A stretch of 53,167 nt of DNA from Burkholderiales bacterium (GTDB lineage: Bacteria > Pseudomonadota > Gammaproteobacteria > Burkholderiales > Casimicrobiaceae). The stretch is taken from assembly GCA_031277215.1 (NCBI GenBank), contig JAITMR010000030.1:1-53167 (forward strand), in the 5' to 3' direction. Position numbers and translations under genes: made by a program. Below the pieces are notes generated by a model. It was not told the DNA's origin. It made no database searches and worked only from the letters and a program-made list of their open reading frames with translations. This document shows, in pieces, positions 1-7,683 of the stretch (positions are counted from its first letter, which is position 1; the number at the start of each line of letters is the position of its first letter).

Positions 1-1470
1 CTGACGATAGAACTGGATGCCCCAACAGGCGCAACTTCCAACGGCATCAAGATTGATTCCGGCGTTACGCTCACCATCATGGACAGCAGCCCGGGCGCCA
101 ACGCCCTCACCGTTACGAACGGAGCAGACGTTACTAACGAGCCCGCTGCAAGCTCCAACTTCGGCGCGGCAATCAACAGTTCCGAAGGCACGCTTATCAT
201 CAACAGTGGTACGGTCAACGCTAACGGTGGTCGGTACGGCGCGGGCATTGGCGGCGGCAACAATGGCGACAGCGGAGCCATCACCATCAACGGCGGCACG
301 GTCAACACCATCGGCGGCACTGCAAGCGCGGGCATCGGTGGTGGCAACCGAGCTAACGGCGGCACCATCGAAATAAACGGTGGCACAGTCAACGCTACTG
401 GTAGTATTTACTACGCCGCAGGCATCGGTGGTGGCATGGAGGGAAATGGCGGCGGCATTACGGTCGCCAGTGGCACAGTTAATGCTGTTGGCGGCAACGG
501 TGCTGCGGGCATCGGTGGAGGTGGAGGTCCTAATAGCGGCGACAGTGGCGCCATCACGATTACCGGCGATGCTGTCGTAACGGCCAGCTCCACGAACAGC
601 GGCGCAGGCATCGGCTCCGGCGTCGTTGGGAGGGTTAACTCCATTTCGATCGACACTACCGGCACGGTCACTGCCACGGGTGGCACCTCCGGCGGCAGTA
701 GTGGCGCGGCCATCGGACGAGCCGCCGGTGGCAGCAACGACGGCGCAGGCATCAGCAATGTGACGCATCCCACTGCGGCAAGCGTCATAGCGCCTGCCAC
801 GGCAGCATTCAACGTAACGGTTGCAGCGGAGGGAACAACGCCGCCGCCGCTCGCCTATCAATGGGAGGTTTCCACAGGCGGCGCTTTTACGAACGTAACG
901 GACGGCACTGGCGGCACAACGACTGGCTACACCACCGCCGCGACGACGTTAGCGATGAGCGGCAATCAGTATCGCAACGTGATCACCGCTTCGGATGTTA
1001 ATGGCGACGGCACCGGCACCATCACCTACGTTACCCATCCCGCGACGCTGACGGTGAATGCGGCTACCGCTATCAACACGGCGTCCATTGACGTCACCGC
1101 ACCAGCGACTGGCGCGGCACCGAACGCAACAGTAACGGCATGCGGCACAGATTTCACATGCAGCGCTGTGACGTGGGCGCCGAACGATAATCCGTTCCAA
1201 GCAGGTACGCAGTACACCGCGACGATCACGCTGACGGCAAGCGCCGGTTATACGTTCACAGGGTTGGCGGCGGCGACGATCAACGGAAACGCGGCCAATG
1301 TTATAAGCAACACCGGCAACACGGTCACGCTGTCGTACCAGTTCATGGCAACAAGCCCGTTGGCGACGAGACTTACGACATCTATCCCGGTGTTAAGCCC
1401 GGTGGGTTTGGCACTGCTGGCGTTGGCGCTGGGAGGATTGGCGTTCCGGCAGGGACGGCGCAGCGCGTAG
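1..1470 (+). CDS. Repetitive surface protein with IPTL-CTERM sorting tail, 5'-truncated by window edge
   Basis: The frame is open from base 1, so 489 residues of the C-terminal part are visible. Roughly residues 50-250 are glycine/asparagine-rich repeats of the type 'ITINGGTVNA...GAGIGGG', which suggest a parallel beta-helix or carbohydrate-binding adhesin-like stalk. These are followed by Ig-like stretches, one with 'LAYQWEVSTGGAFTNV'. The last 30 residues fit the IPTL-CTERM signal: 'IPVLSPVG', a hydrophobic helix (LALLALALGGLAF), then a basic end (RQGRRSA). By family knowledge such tails direct export and processing at the cell envelope by an exosortase-like system. The ligand is unknown. 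A strong terminator follows directly. Confidence 0.82.
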   Translation: MTIELDAPTGATSNGIKIDSGVTLTIMDSSPGANALTVTNGADVTNEPAASSNFGAAINSSEGTLIINSGTVNANGGRYGAGIGGGNNGDSGAITINGGTVNTIGGTASAGIGGGNRANGGTIEINGGTVNATGSIYYAAGIGGGMEGNGGGITVASGTVNAVGGNGAAGIGGGGGPNSGDSGAITITGDAVVTASSTNSGAGIGSGVVGRVNSISIDTTGTVTATGGTSGGSSGAAIGRAAGGSNDGAGISNVTHPTAASVIAPATAAFNVTVAAEGTTPPPLAYQWEVSTGGAFTNVTDGTGGTTTGYTTAATTLAMSGNQYRNVITASDVNGDGTGTITYVTHPATLTVNAATAINTASIDVTAPATGAAPNATVTACGTDFTCSAVTWAPNDNPFQAGTQYTATITLTASAGYTFTGLAAATINGNAANVISNTGNTVTLSYQFMATSPLATRLTTSIPVLSPVGLALLALALGGLAFRQGRRSA

Positions 1471-1492
1471 CGTTTGACGGTAATTTTGCGCG

Positions 1493-1525
1493 AAAACACG
1501 GCCCTCTGAGGCCGTGTTTTTTTTT
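1493..1525 (+). terminator. Rho-independent terminator of the IPTL-CTERM gene
   Basis: An 11-bp perfect stem (AAAACACGGCC / GGCCGTGTTTT) encloses a 6-base loop and runs into nine T residues, about 20 bases after the stop codon. Confidence 0.9.
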
Positions 1526-1559
1526 GATTCTGGAGTTGAAGTCCTGCCAAAGTGTAGAG

Positions 1560-2610
1560 CTTCTTTATGAAAAAGGCTCATCGCGGAATTCCGGGGAAGG
1601 ATTCACGCGAAGGCACGAAGAAAAATCATTTTCACGCGGAGGCGCGGAGAAAGGCACAGTGCGCTCCCCTCGCCCGCTTGCGGGAGAGGGGCTGGGGGAG
1701 AGGGCGGTGGATTCACGCGAAGGCGCGAAGGCGCGGAGAAAGGCAGGAATGCACCGTCATTCCCGCGTACATTTGGCGGGAATCCAGCGTCTTTTTTCCG
1801 CTTTATCGCATAGTGATTTTGGGCGGGAGAGACAAACCCCCGTCCGCCTTCGGTGTCCACCCTCTCCGATCAAAATCGTTTCGGGGACAAGCTCTTTGAA
1901 AAGGGGCTTCGGATGCGCGAAGGCGCGGAGAAAGGCACGAATGTGTCGTCATTCCCGCGTGTTTTTGGGGGGCATAAAGTGTCTTTTTTTTCGCTTTAAC
2001 GCACAGCGATTTTGGGCCGGAGTGACAAACCCCCGTCCGCCTTCGGCGTCCACCCTCTCCGATCAAAATCGTTTCGGGGACAAGCTCTTTGAAAAGGGGC
2101 TTCGGATGCACCGCGTCTTCGCGTGAAAATGGTTTTTCTCCGTGCCTCCGCGCCTCCGCGTGAAAAACAAAAAGACACTGGATTCCCGCCAAAAACACGC
2201 GGGAATGACGGAGTATGTATATCACCACAACCTTTGCACGCGAAGCTGCGGAGAAGGCCGTAGGGCGGGCCCCCGTGGCCGCCCAAGAGCAGGCACAGAA
2301 AATGTTTCTGCGCCGCGTGAATAATAAACGACACTGGATTCCCGCCAGAAGCACGCGGGAATGACGGAGTACCTTCTCCCCAGTTCTCTCACACACCCAC
2401 ACTGATTCCTGATAATCGCCCTCTCCCCCAGCCCCTCTCCCGCAAGCGGGCGAGGGGAGCCAGACCGTACCTTTTTCAATGGAGTCGTGAATTCGCACAC
2501 CGCGTCTCCGCGTGAATAATAAACGACGCTGGATTCCCGCCAAAAACACGCGGGAATGACGGCACATTCGTGCCTTTCTCCGCGCCTTCGCGTGAAGGTT
2601 ATGCCTTTAT
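1560..2610. repeat. Cluster of stacked intergenic repeats (several families), no credible gene
   Basis: About 1 kb is built from at least four mixed modules in both orientations. (a) ATTCCCGC...GCGGGAAT inverted repeats followed by CCAGnGTCTTTT, near 1753, 1948 (degenerate), 2170, 2326 and 2521. (b) A GC-rich module around CTCTCCCGCAAGCGGGCGAG near 1661 and 2420. (c) CACGCGAAGGCGCG / GCGCGGAGAAAGGCA modules near 1605, 1640, 1710, 1915 and 2575. (d) A 70-base module containing CGATCAAAATCGTTTCGGGG at about 1838-1911 and 2033-2104. Long open frames here read through the repeats in both directions and resemble no protein I know. Module (a) recalls dRS3-type repeats of Neisseria, but with a longer loop. 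Confidence 0.85.
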
Positions 2611-2828
2611 GCCCAAGGGTGATGCTGAGTCGTCATTGAAAAAAAAGAATCAACAGATGCAGCGTTGCAATAACGCTCGGATTGCAAACAAAGCGGCATT
2701 TGGAAGGTGCGTCTGGATCAAGGCTGTCGGACAGAGGCATCTTTCGGTTTTTTTTATGATGTTCCTGCCAATGGACAAGCGTTTTTTGCGCTGCTTTTGC
2801 GCGTTAGCCCGGATGATGTTTTGCTGAC

Positions 2829-3695
2829 TCAACCTGCTTCGTTCTTTTCCCCAATCCCCAACCGCCGACAGATTTCAAGCGTCAATTCCGATTGGTTCAA
2901 GGTATAAAAATGCAGCCCCGGCGCACCGCGTTCGAGCAGGCGGGCGCAAAGATCGGTCACGATGTCCAGACCAAACGCACGCACGGATGCAAGGTCGTCG
3001 CCATAGCTTTCCATTCTGCGGCGAATCCAGCGCGGGATTTCAGCACCGCACATTTCGGAAAAACGCGCCAGTCGGGAAAAACTCATGATCGGCATGATGC
3101 CGGGAACAATCGGCGCTGAAACGCCAAGCGCAGTACAGGCATCGACAAAGTACCAGTAAGCGTCCGCGTTATAAAAATACTGCGTGATGGCGGAATTTGC
3201 GCCAGCGTCCATCTTGCGTTTGAAACGACGAATATCGTCTTCGGCACTTGACGCTTGCGGATGGACTTCGGGATACGCGGCAACATCAATGTGAAACCAG
3301 TCGCCGCTGACTTCGCGGATAAAGGCGACCAACTCCGCAGCATAACGAAAAGCGCCACTGTCGAGTGTTCCCGACGGCAAGTCGCCGCGCAACGCAACGA
3401 GATGGTGAATATCGTGAGCGCGGTAATGATCGATGATGTCGTGAATCTGCGCCTTCGTGGCGCCGATGCACGACAGGTGTGGCGTTGCGTTCAAGCCGTC
3501 GCGCTTCATGCCAAGCACGGTATCAAGGGTTCCCTCACGGGTCGAACCACACGCGCCGAAGGTGACCGAATAAAACGCTGGCTGCAAACACTGCAATGCG
3601 CGTTGGACGCGAATCAGTTTATCAACGCCTTCCTGAGTTTTCGGCGGAAAAAATTCAAGGCTGAAAACAGGGGGGGTGTTTCTTTCAAGAACCAT
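2829..3695 (-). CDS. metF: 5,10-methylenetetrahydrofolate reductase
   Basis: 288 residues, the usual length for bacterial MetF. It reduces 5,10-methylene-THF to 5-methyl-THF using FAD, supplying methyl groups for methionine. The N-terminal 'FSLEFFPPKTQEG' carries the catalytic glutamate (Glu14). 'LSCIGATKAQI', 'LVALRGDLP' and 'QYFYNADAYWYFVDAC' are typical of the TIM barrel. I chose the ATG at 3695 because GGGAAG lies just upstream; a TTG five codons earlier is less likely. The start overlaps the stop of the upstream holin-like gene by 11 bases. With ahcY upstream on the same strand this forms a methyl-cycle operon, presumably under the SAH riboswitch. Confidence 0.95.
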   Translation of the reverse strand: MVLERNTPPVFSLEFFPPKTQEGVDKLIRVQRALQCLQPAFYSVTFGACGSTREGTLDTVLGMKRDGLNATPHLSCIGATKAQIHDIIDHYRAHDIHHLVALRGDLPSGTLDSGAFRYAAELVAFIREVSGDWFHIDVAAYPEVHPQASSAEDDIRRFKRKMDAGANSAITQYFYNADAYWYFVDACTALGVSAPIVPGIMPIMSFSRLARFSEMCGAEIPRWIRRRMESYGDDLASVRAFGLDIVTDLCARLLERGAPGLHFYTLNQSELTLEICRRLGIGEKNEAG

Positions 3696-4041
3696 TTTTC
3701 TTCCCAAAGATCAACGTCGATAACGCCCACGAGATGAGGCTATAAACGATAGCGCCTAAAAAAGCTGTCCAGAATCCGTCAACATGAAAACCCTGAAAAA
3801 TGGAAGCGACGAACCAGAACAGCAGTGCATTAATGACGAGAATGAAGAGTCCGAGTGTCAGCACCGTTACCGGCAGCGTCAACACAATCAAAACAGGCCG
3901 GATCAATGTATTGACCAGACCCAATACCAGCGCCGCCATCAACGCCACGCCCAATGAAGACACCGAAATCGACGGCAACACATACGGCAGCAACAGTAAC
4001 GCTACCGTATTAATCAGCCACACCAGCAGGATTTTCTTCAT
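3685..4041 (-). CDS. Small four-helix membrane protein, phage-holin superfamily IV-like
   Basis: 118 residues, almost entirely hydrophobic, with about four predicted membrane helices and a short basic tail (FGKKNGS). It fits the 'phage holin family' proteins that sit between ahcY and metF in many betaproteobacteria. Its function there is not established and nothing else here suggests a phage. It lies 16 bases after ahcY and overlaps the metF start, so it is probably co-transcribed with both. Confidence 0.8.
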   Translation of the reverse strand: MKKILLVWLINTVALLLLPYVLPSISVSSLGVALMAALVLGLVNTLIRPVLIVLTLPVTVLTLGLFILVINALLFWFVASIFQGFHVDGFWTAFLGAIVYSLISWALSTLIFGKKNGS

Positions 4042-4057
4042 GGACAGACCTGAAATT

Positions 4058-5476
4058 TCAATAACGATACGCTTCCGGCTTGTACGGACCTTCGACCGGC
4101 ACGCCGATGTAGGCTGCTTGCTCCTGCGTTAGCGCGGTCAGGCGGGCGTTTAATTTTTTCAATTGCAGCAACGCGACTTTTTCGTCAAGCGCCTTGGGCA
4201 GAACATAAACGCCGACAGGATAATCGCTGGTGTCACGCTTGCTCCACAGTTCAATCTGCGCCATAGTTTGATTGGCAAACGACGAACTCATCACATACGA
4301 CGGATGACCGGTCGCGCAACCCAGATTCACCAGACGGCCTTCGGCAAGAAGAATGATTCGTTTGCCGTCAGGGAAAATGATGTGATCCACTTGCGGCTTG
4401 ATATTTTCCCAACGATATTGCCGCAACGACGTTACCTGAATTTCGTTGTCAAAATGGCCGATGTTGCAAACGATGGCGTTGTTTTTCATTCGCGCCATAT
4501 GGTCGTGCGTGATCACGTCGCGGTTTCCGGTACACGTCACGAAAATATCGGCTTTGTCGGCGACTTCATCCATGGTCACGATACGGTATCCTTCCATCGC
4601 CGCTTGCAACGCGCAAATCGGATCAATCTCGGTCACCCATACTTGCGCCGACAACGAGCGCAGCGCCTGCGCTGATCCTTTGCCGACATCACCATAACCG
4701 CAGATCACGGCGACTTTACCGGCGATCATCACATCGGTAGCGCGTTTGATGCCGTCGAGCAAGGACTCGCGGCAACCATACAGATTGTCGAACTTTGATT
4801 TGGTGACGGAGTTGTTGACATCAATGGCCGGAAAAGCCAAACGCCCTTGCGCACACATTTGTTGCAAGCGATGAACGCCGGTGGTTGTTTCTTCAGTAAC
4901 GCCGCGAATCGACGCCTTGATCTTTGAATAAAAATCCGGTGAAGTTTTCAGCGTCTTCTTGATCGACGCAAACAGCGCTTGCTCTTCTTCACTGGTGGGA
5001 TGATCGAGCAGTGAAGGATTTTTTTCAGCATCGCTGCCAAGATGAATCAACAACGTTGCGTCACCGCCATCGTCGAGAATCATGTTGGGCGCTTCACCCT
5101 CAGGCCATTGAAAAATGCGATGCGTGAATTCCCAGTATTCGTCGAGGGTTTCACCCTTGTACGCGAACACGGGCGTTCCTTGTGCGGCGATGGCGGCAGC
5201 GGCGTGATCCTGTGTCGAATAAATGTTGCACGACGCCCAGCGCACCTGTGCGCCCAAGGCTTGCAGTGTTTCAATCAACACGGCGGTTTGAATCGTCATG
5301 TGCAGCGAACCGGCGATACGCGCGCCTGCCAGCGGTTTTTGTGAAGCGTATTCTTCGCGGATGGCCATCAACCCCGGCATTTCGGTTTCGGCAATGGCGA
5401 TTTCGCGACGGCCCCAGTCGGCCAACGAAAGATCGGCGACGTGACAGTCGGTTGTGTGTTGGGAAGGATGCAGCAT
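4058..5476 (-). CDS. ahcY: Adenosylhomocysteinase
   Basis: 472 residues, full length. It hydrolyses S-adenosylhomocysteine to adenosine and homocysteine, removing the inhibitory product of methylations. Visible are '[21 protein letters not shown]' (substrate and NAD contact region, given here in part), the Rossmann motif '[18 protein letters not shown]', and the conserved C-terminal '[10 protein letters not shown]' that reaches into the neighbouring subunit's NAD site. AAGGA precedes the ATG. The leader contains a SAH riboswitch about 220 bases upstream, consistent with induction when SAH accumulates. Confidence 0.97.
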   Translation of the reverse strand: MLHPSQHTTDCHVADLSLADWGRREIAIAETEMPGLMAIREEYASQKPLAGARIAGSLHMTIQTAVLIETLQALGAQVRWASCNIYSTQDHAAAAIAAQGTPVFAYKGETLDEYWEFTHRIFQWPEGEAPNMILDDGGDATLLIHLGSDAEKNPSLLDHPTSEEEQALFASIKKTLKTSPDFYSKIKASIRGVTEETTTGVHRLQQMCAQGRLAFPAIDVNNSVTKSKFDNLYGCRESLLDGIKRATDVMIAGKVAVICGYGDVGKGSAQALRSLSAQVWVTEIDPICALQAAMEGYRIVTMDEVADKADIFVTCTGNRDVITHDHMARMKNNAIVCNIGHFDNEIQVTSLRQYRWENIKPQVDHIIFPDGKRIILLAEGRLVNLGCATGHPSYVMSSSFANQTMAQIELWSKRDTSDYPVGVYVLPKALDEKVALLQLKKLNARLTALTQEQAAYIGVPVEGPYKPEAYRY

Positions 5477-5572
5477 CGTGAGGTCCTTTCAAAAACAATC
5501 AAAAAGGAAGCACGACGAGAGGAAGTCTCGCCCGCGCTCTCTGGGTTAAAAGAAAGCAGCGAGCGCCGTTGT

Positions 5573-5691
5573 TATAACGAACTGCATAAACCTTTATCCT
5601 TCGTTGGCTTCGTCTTGCCATACGATTTGTACTGTCTTCGGCTATGGCCTTATCTGGCCGCCTCGTCTAAAAGGCTATGCAATTCGTTATG
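5573..5691. repeat. MITE-like element with 16-bp terminal inverted repeats in the ahcY leader
   Basis: TATAACGAACTGCATA (5573-5588) and TATGCAATTCGTTATG (5676-5691) are inverted repeats matching at 14 of 16 positions. The interior, read on minus, includes 'GACAGTACAAATCGTATGGC' beside GC-rich arms that can fold (GCCATA/TATGGC). From memory this interior resembles Neisseria intergenic elements carrying ACAGTACAAAT. It lies directly between the riboswitch aptamer and ahcY. It could instead be part of the riboswitch expression platform. Confidence 0.5.
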
Positions 5692-5755
5692 CATTCCGAG
5701 CCTGGCTTTACGGGCAGATGCCGACGTAAAGTCGCAGCGCTCCTCGGAAAGCTGG
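5692..5755 (-). promoter_or_regulatory. S-adenosylhomocysteine (SAH) riboswitch aptamer
   Basis: Read on minus, the conserved halves are 'CCGAGGAGCGCTGCGAC' and 'CCAGGCTCGG', joined by an arm pairing TTTACG with CGTAAA. This fits the SAH riboswitch consensus, a pseudoknotted aptamer found upstream of ahcY in many beta- and gammaproteobacteria. CCGAG and CTCGG form the closing P1 stem. It is oriented towards ahcY, consistent with turning expression on when SAH is bound. Confidence 0.9.
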
Positions 5756-5816
5756 ATTATACCAAGAATCCTGTTAGACTTATTCTCACCCTCTTTACAT
5801 CTTTACCCAACAAACC

Positions 5817-6917
5817 ATGTCTGGAAATACTTTTGGGAAACTTTTTTGTGTCACGTCGTTCGGTGAGTCGCATGGGCCGGCAATAGGTGGTGTCGTCGAT
5901 GGGTGTCCGCCGGGGCTGGCGTTGTGTGAGGCCGATTTGCAGCAGGAGCTTGACCGTCGTCGCCCGGGAACATCGAAGTACGTGACGCAACGGCGCGAGC
6001 CGGACGCGGTGGAAATTCTTTCGGGTGTGTTTGAAGGCAAGACGACGGGTACGCCTGTTGCGTTTCTGATTCGCAATCAGGATGCGCGAAGCCAGGATTA
6101 CCGCGAAGTTGCCGAGACGTTTCGTCCGGGACATGCCGATTACACCTATACGCAGAAATACGGCTTCCGCGATGTTCGCGGCGGCGGGCGCGCTTCGGCG
6201 CGTGAGACGGCGGTGCGGGTCGCGGCGGGCGCGATAGCGCGAAAGTGGTTGCGCGAACGTTATGGAACGCTTATCCGCGCTTGTGTGACGCAGGTTGGGA
6301 AGCATTCTGTGCCGTTTGTCGATTGGGCGCATGTTGCGCAGAATCCGTTTTTCGTTGCCAACGCCCGTGTTGTGCCGACGTTGGAAAGCTATCTCGATGA
6401 TTTGCGTAAAGCAGGCGATTCGTGCGGCGCCATGTTGTTTATTGAAGCGACCGACGTTCCTGTCGGGCTAGGGCAACCTGTTTATGATCGGCTCGATGCC
6501 GCTATTGCCTGCGCGATGATGGGAATCAATGCGGTCAAAGCTGTCGAAATCGGCGACGGAATGGCGTCGGCAATCCAACAGGGAACGGAGCACGTTGATG
6601 AGATGACTCCCGATGGTTTTGCGTCGAACCACGCCGGAGGAATTCTCGGCGGCATTTCAACCGGTCAACCGCTTGTTGTGCGTATCGCCGTGAAGCCGAC
6701 GTCTTCGCTGGCCACACCGCGCCGTTCGATTACAACGCAAGGCGAAGCAACTCTGATGCGGACGACTGGACGGCACGATCCCTGTGTCGGATTGCGGGCA
6801 GCGCCGATTGCCGAGGCGATGCTGGCGTTGGTGTTGATCGACCATGTGCTGATGCAGCGTGCGCAAAACGCCGATGTGCAACTGACGACACCGCTGGTTA
6901 CCGGGCGACGGGTTTGA
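5817..6917 (+). CDS. aroC: Chorismate synthase
   Basis: 366 residues, full length. It makes chorismate from EPSP with reduced FMN, the last step of the shikimate pathway. '[20 protein letters not shown]' at the N-terminus, '[20 protein letters not shown]' and '[20 protein letters not shown]' are family signatures. The ATG at 5817 has no clear Shine-Dalgarno sequence but matches the usual [10 protein letters not shown] start. It is transcribed divergently from ahcY and followed by intergenic repeats; no partner gene is adjacent. Confidence 0.96.
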   Translation: MSGNTFGKLFCVTSFGESHGPAIGGVVDGCPPGLALCEADLQQELDRRRPGTSKYVTQRREPDAVEILSGVFEGKTTGTPVAFLIRNQDARSQDYREVAETFRPGHADYTYTQKYGFRDVRGGGRASARETAVRVAAGAIARKWLRERYGTLIRACVTQVGKHSVPFVDWAHVAQNPFFVANARVVPTLESYLDDLRKAGDSCGAMLFIEATDVPVGLGQPVYDRLDAAIACAMMGINAVKAVEIGDGMASAIQQGTEHVDEMTPDGFASNHAGGILGGISTGQPLVVRIAVKPTSSLATPRRSITTQGEATLMRTTGRHDPCVGLRAAPIAEAMLALVLIDHVLMQRAQNADVQLTTPLVTGRRV

Positions 6918-6924
6918 TCCGGTT

Positions 6925-7170
6925 TTTCTCCGCGCCTCCGCGTGAATCCACCACCCTCTCCCCCAGCCCCTCTCCCGCAAGCGGGCGAGGGGAGCTTGTC
7001 CGTGCCTTTTTCAATGGAGTCGTGAATTCGCGCGTCGTGCCTTCGTGTGAATAATAAACGACACTGGATTCCCGCCAGGCTTGTCCCCGCAGCGATTTTG
7101 GGCGGGGAAGTACGCGGAAATGACGGCACATTCGTGCCTTTCTCCGCGTCTTCGCGTAGGGGAGAGGGCG
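6925..7170. repeat. Intergenic repeat block after aroC
   Basis: The order is: a CTCCGCGCCTCCGCGTGAA module; the CTCTCCCGCAAGCGGGCGAG module (about 6951-6997); TTTTTCAATGGAGTCGTGAA (7003-7025); then an ATTCCCGCC...GGAAATGACGG inverted repeat (about 7055-7120) whose loop is enlarged by GTCCCCGCAGCGATTTTGGG. The modules are shared with the 1560-2610 cluster. No gene is visible here. Confidence 0.8.
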
Positions 7171-7200
7171 GAAAGTGTATGCGTTTAAAACAAAACCGCT

Positions 7201-7683
7201 CTAGATGATCGTTTCCAACTGCGGCGCAACGATACGAAGATAGTCTTTCGCTGCCATAATGATTGAGCGTTCGCGTAATCCGGCGTTAAAAGAAATCTCG
7301 TCGTTCCGAAGCGCAAGGCTGGGGTCGGCGATGAGTAACAAGTCCGGATGAAAACTGACCGGCGGCACGGCGCCCATTTCGCAATCGGTCAATGCTTGCG
7401 CTTCTTCGGGCGTTGCCAGCGACGCTTTTTTGCCGCCAACTGCTGTCACTACTTTGGTGAAATCGAGTTGCTGATCGGCGGGCAACACGGCCAAAACATA
7501 AACACGCTGTGTTGACGAGCGCTTGACGCGACAAACCATCGCTCTTGCGCCTTGACTGAGTGCTGTGCCGCGTACTCTGGCGGCTTCTTCCGATGTTCGT
7601 ACCGGCGCGTGCGTCACCACACGATAGTGCGCGTGTTCAGCATCAAACAGAGCCACCAGTTTTTCAAATACGGCCAGCGACAT
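7201..7683 (-). CDS. YbaK/ProX-type aminoacyl-tRNA deacylase domain protein next to cphA
   Basis: 160 residues with the YbaK fold: 'THAPVRTSEEAARVRGT', the 'RVKRSSTQRVYVLAVLPADQQLD' strand region (in part), and a 'GAVPPVSF' loop near the active site. The family hydrolyses mischarged tRNAs or acts on related esters; the substrate of this member is not evident. Its ATG shares a base with the stop of cphA (TAATG), so the two are translationally coupled. That raises the possibility of a role linked to cyanophycin, which polymerises aspartate and arginine. It differs clearly from the second YbaK-like gene at 45048. Confidence 0.8.
   Translation of the reverse strand: MSLAVFEKLVALFDAEHAHYRVVTHAPVRTSEEAARVRGTALSQGARAMVCRVKRSSTQRVYVLAVLPADQQLDFTKVVTAVGGKKASLATPEEAQALTDCEMGAVPPVSFHPDLLLIADPSLALRNDEISFNAGLRERSIIMAAKDYLRIVAPQLETII

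Noticed and set aside
1524-2567. Several 100-250-codon open frames in both directions in the repeat cluster
   Set aside because: They read through the same repeat modules in different frames and give arginine- and cysteine-rich text; no family resemblance.
1560-2610. A CRISPR array
   Set aside because: The repeats are irregularly spaced, in both orientations, and of several kinds. There are no unique spacers of constant length.
2600-2828. Possible gene remnant on plus (text such as FGFFYDVPANGQAFFALLLR)
   Set aside because: It looks somewhat protein-like but has no start, no ribosome-binding site and no family I can name. It ends in metF antisense sequence.
3685-4041. Prophage signal from the holin-like gene
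   Set aside because: It is a standard neighbour of ahcY and metF in betaproteobacteria, and no other phage genes are nearby.
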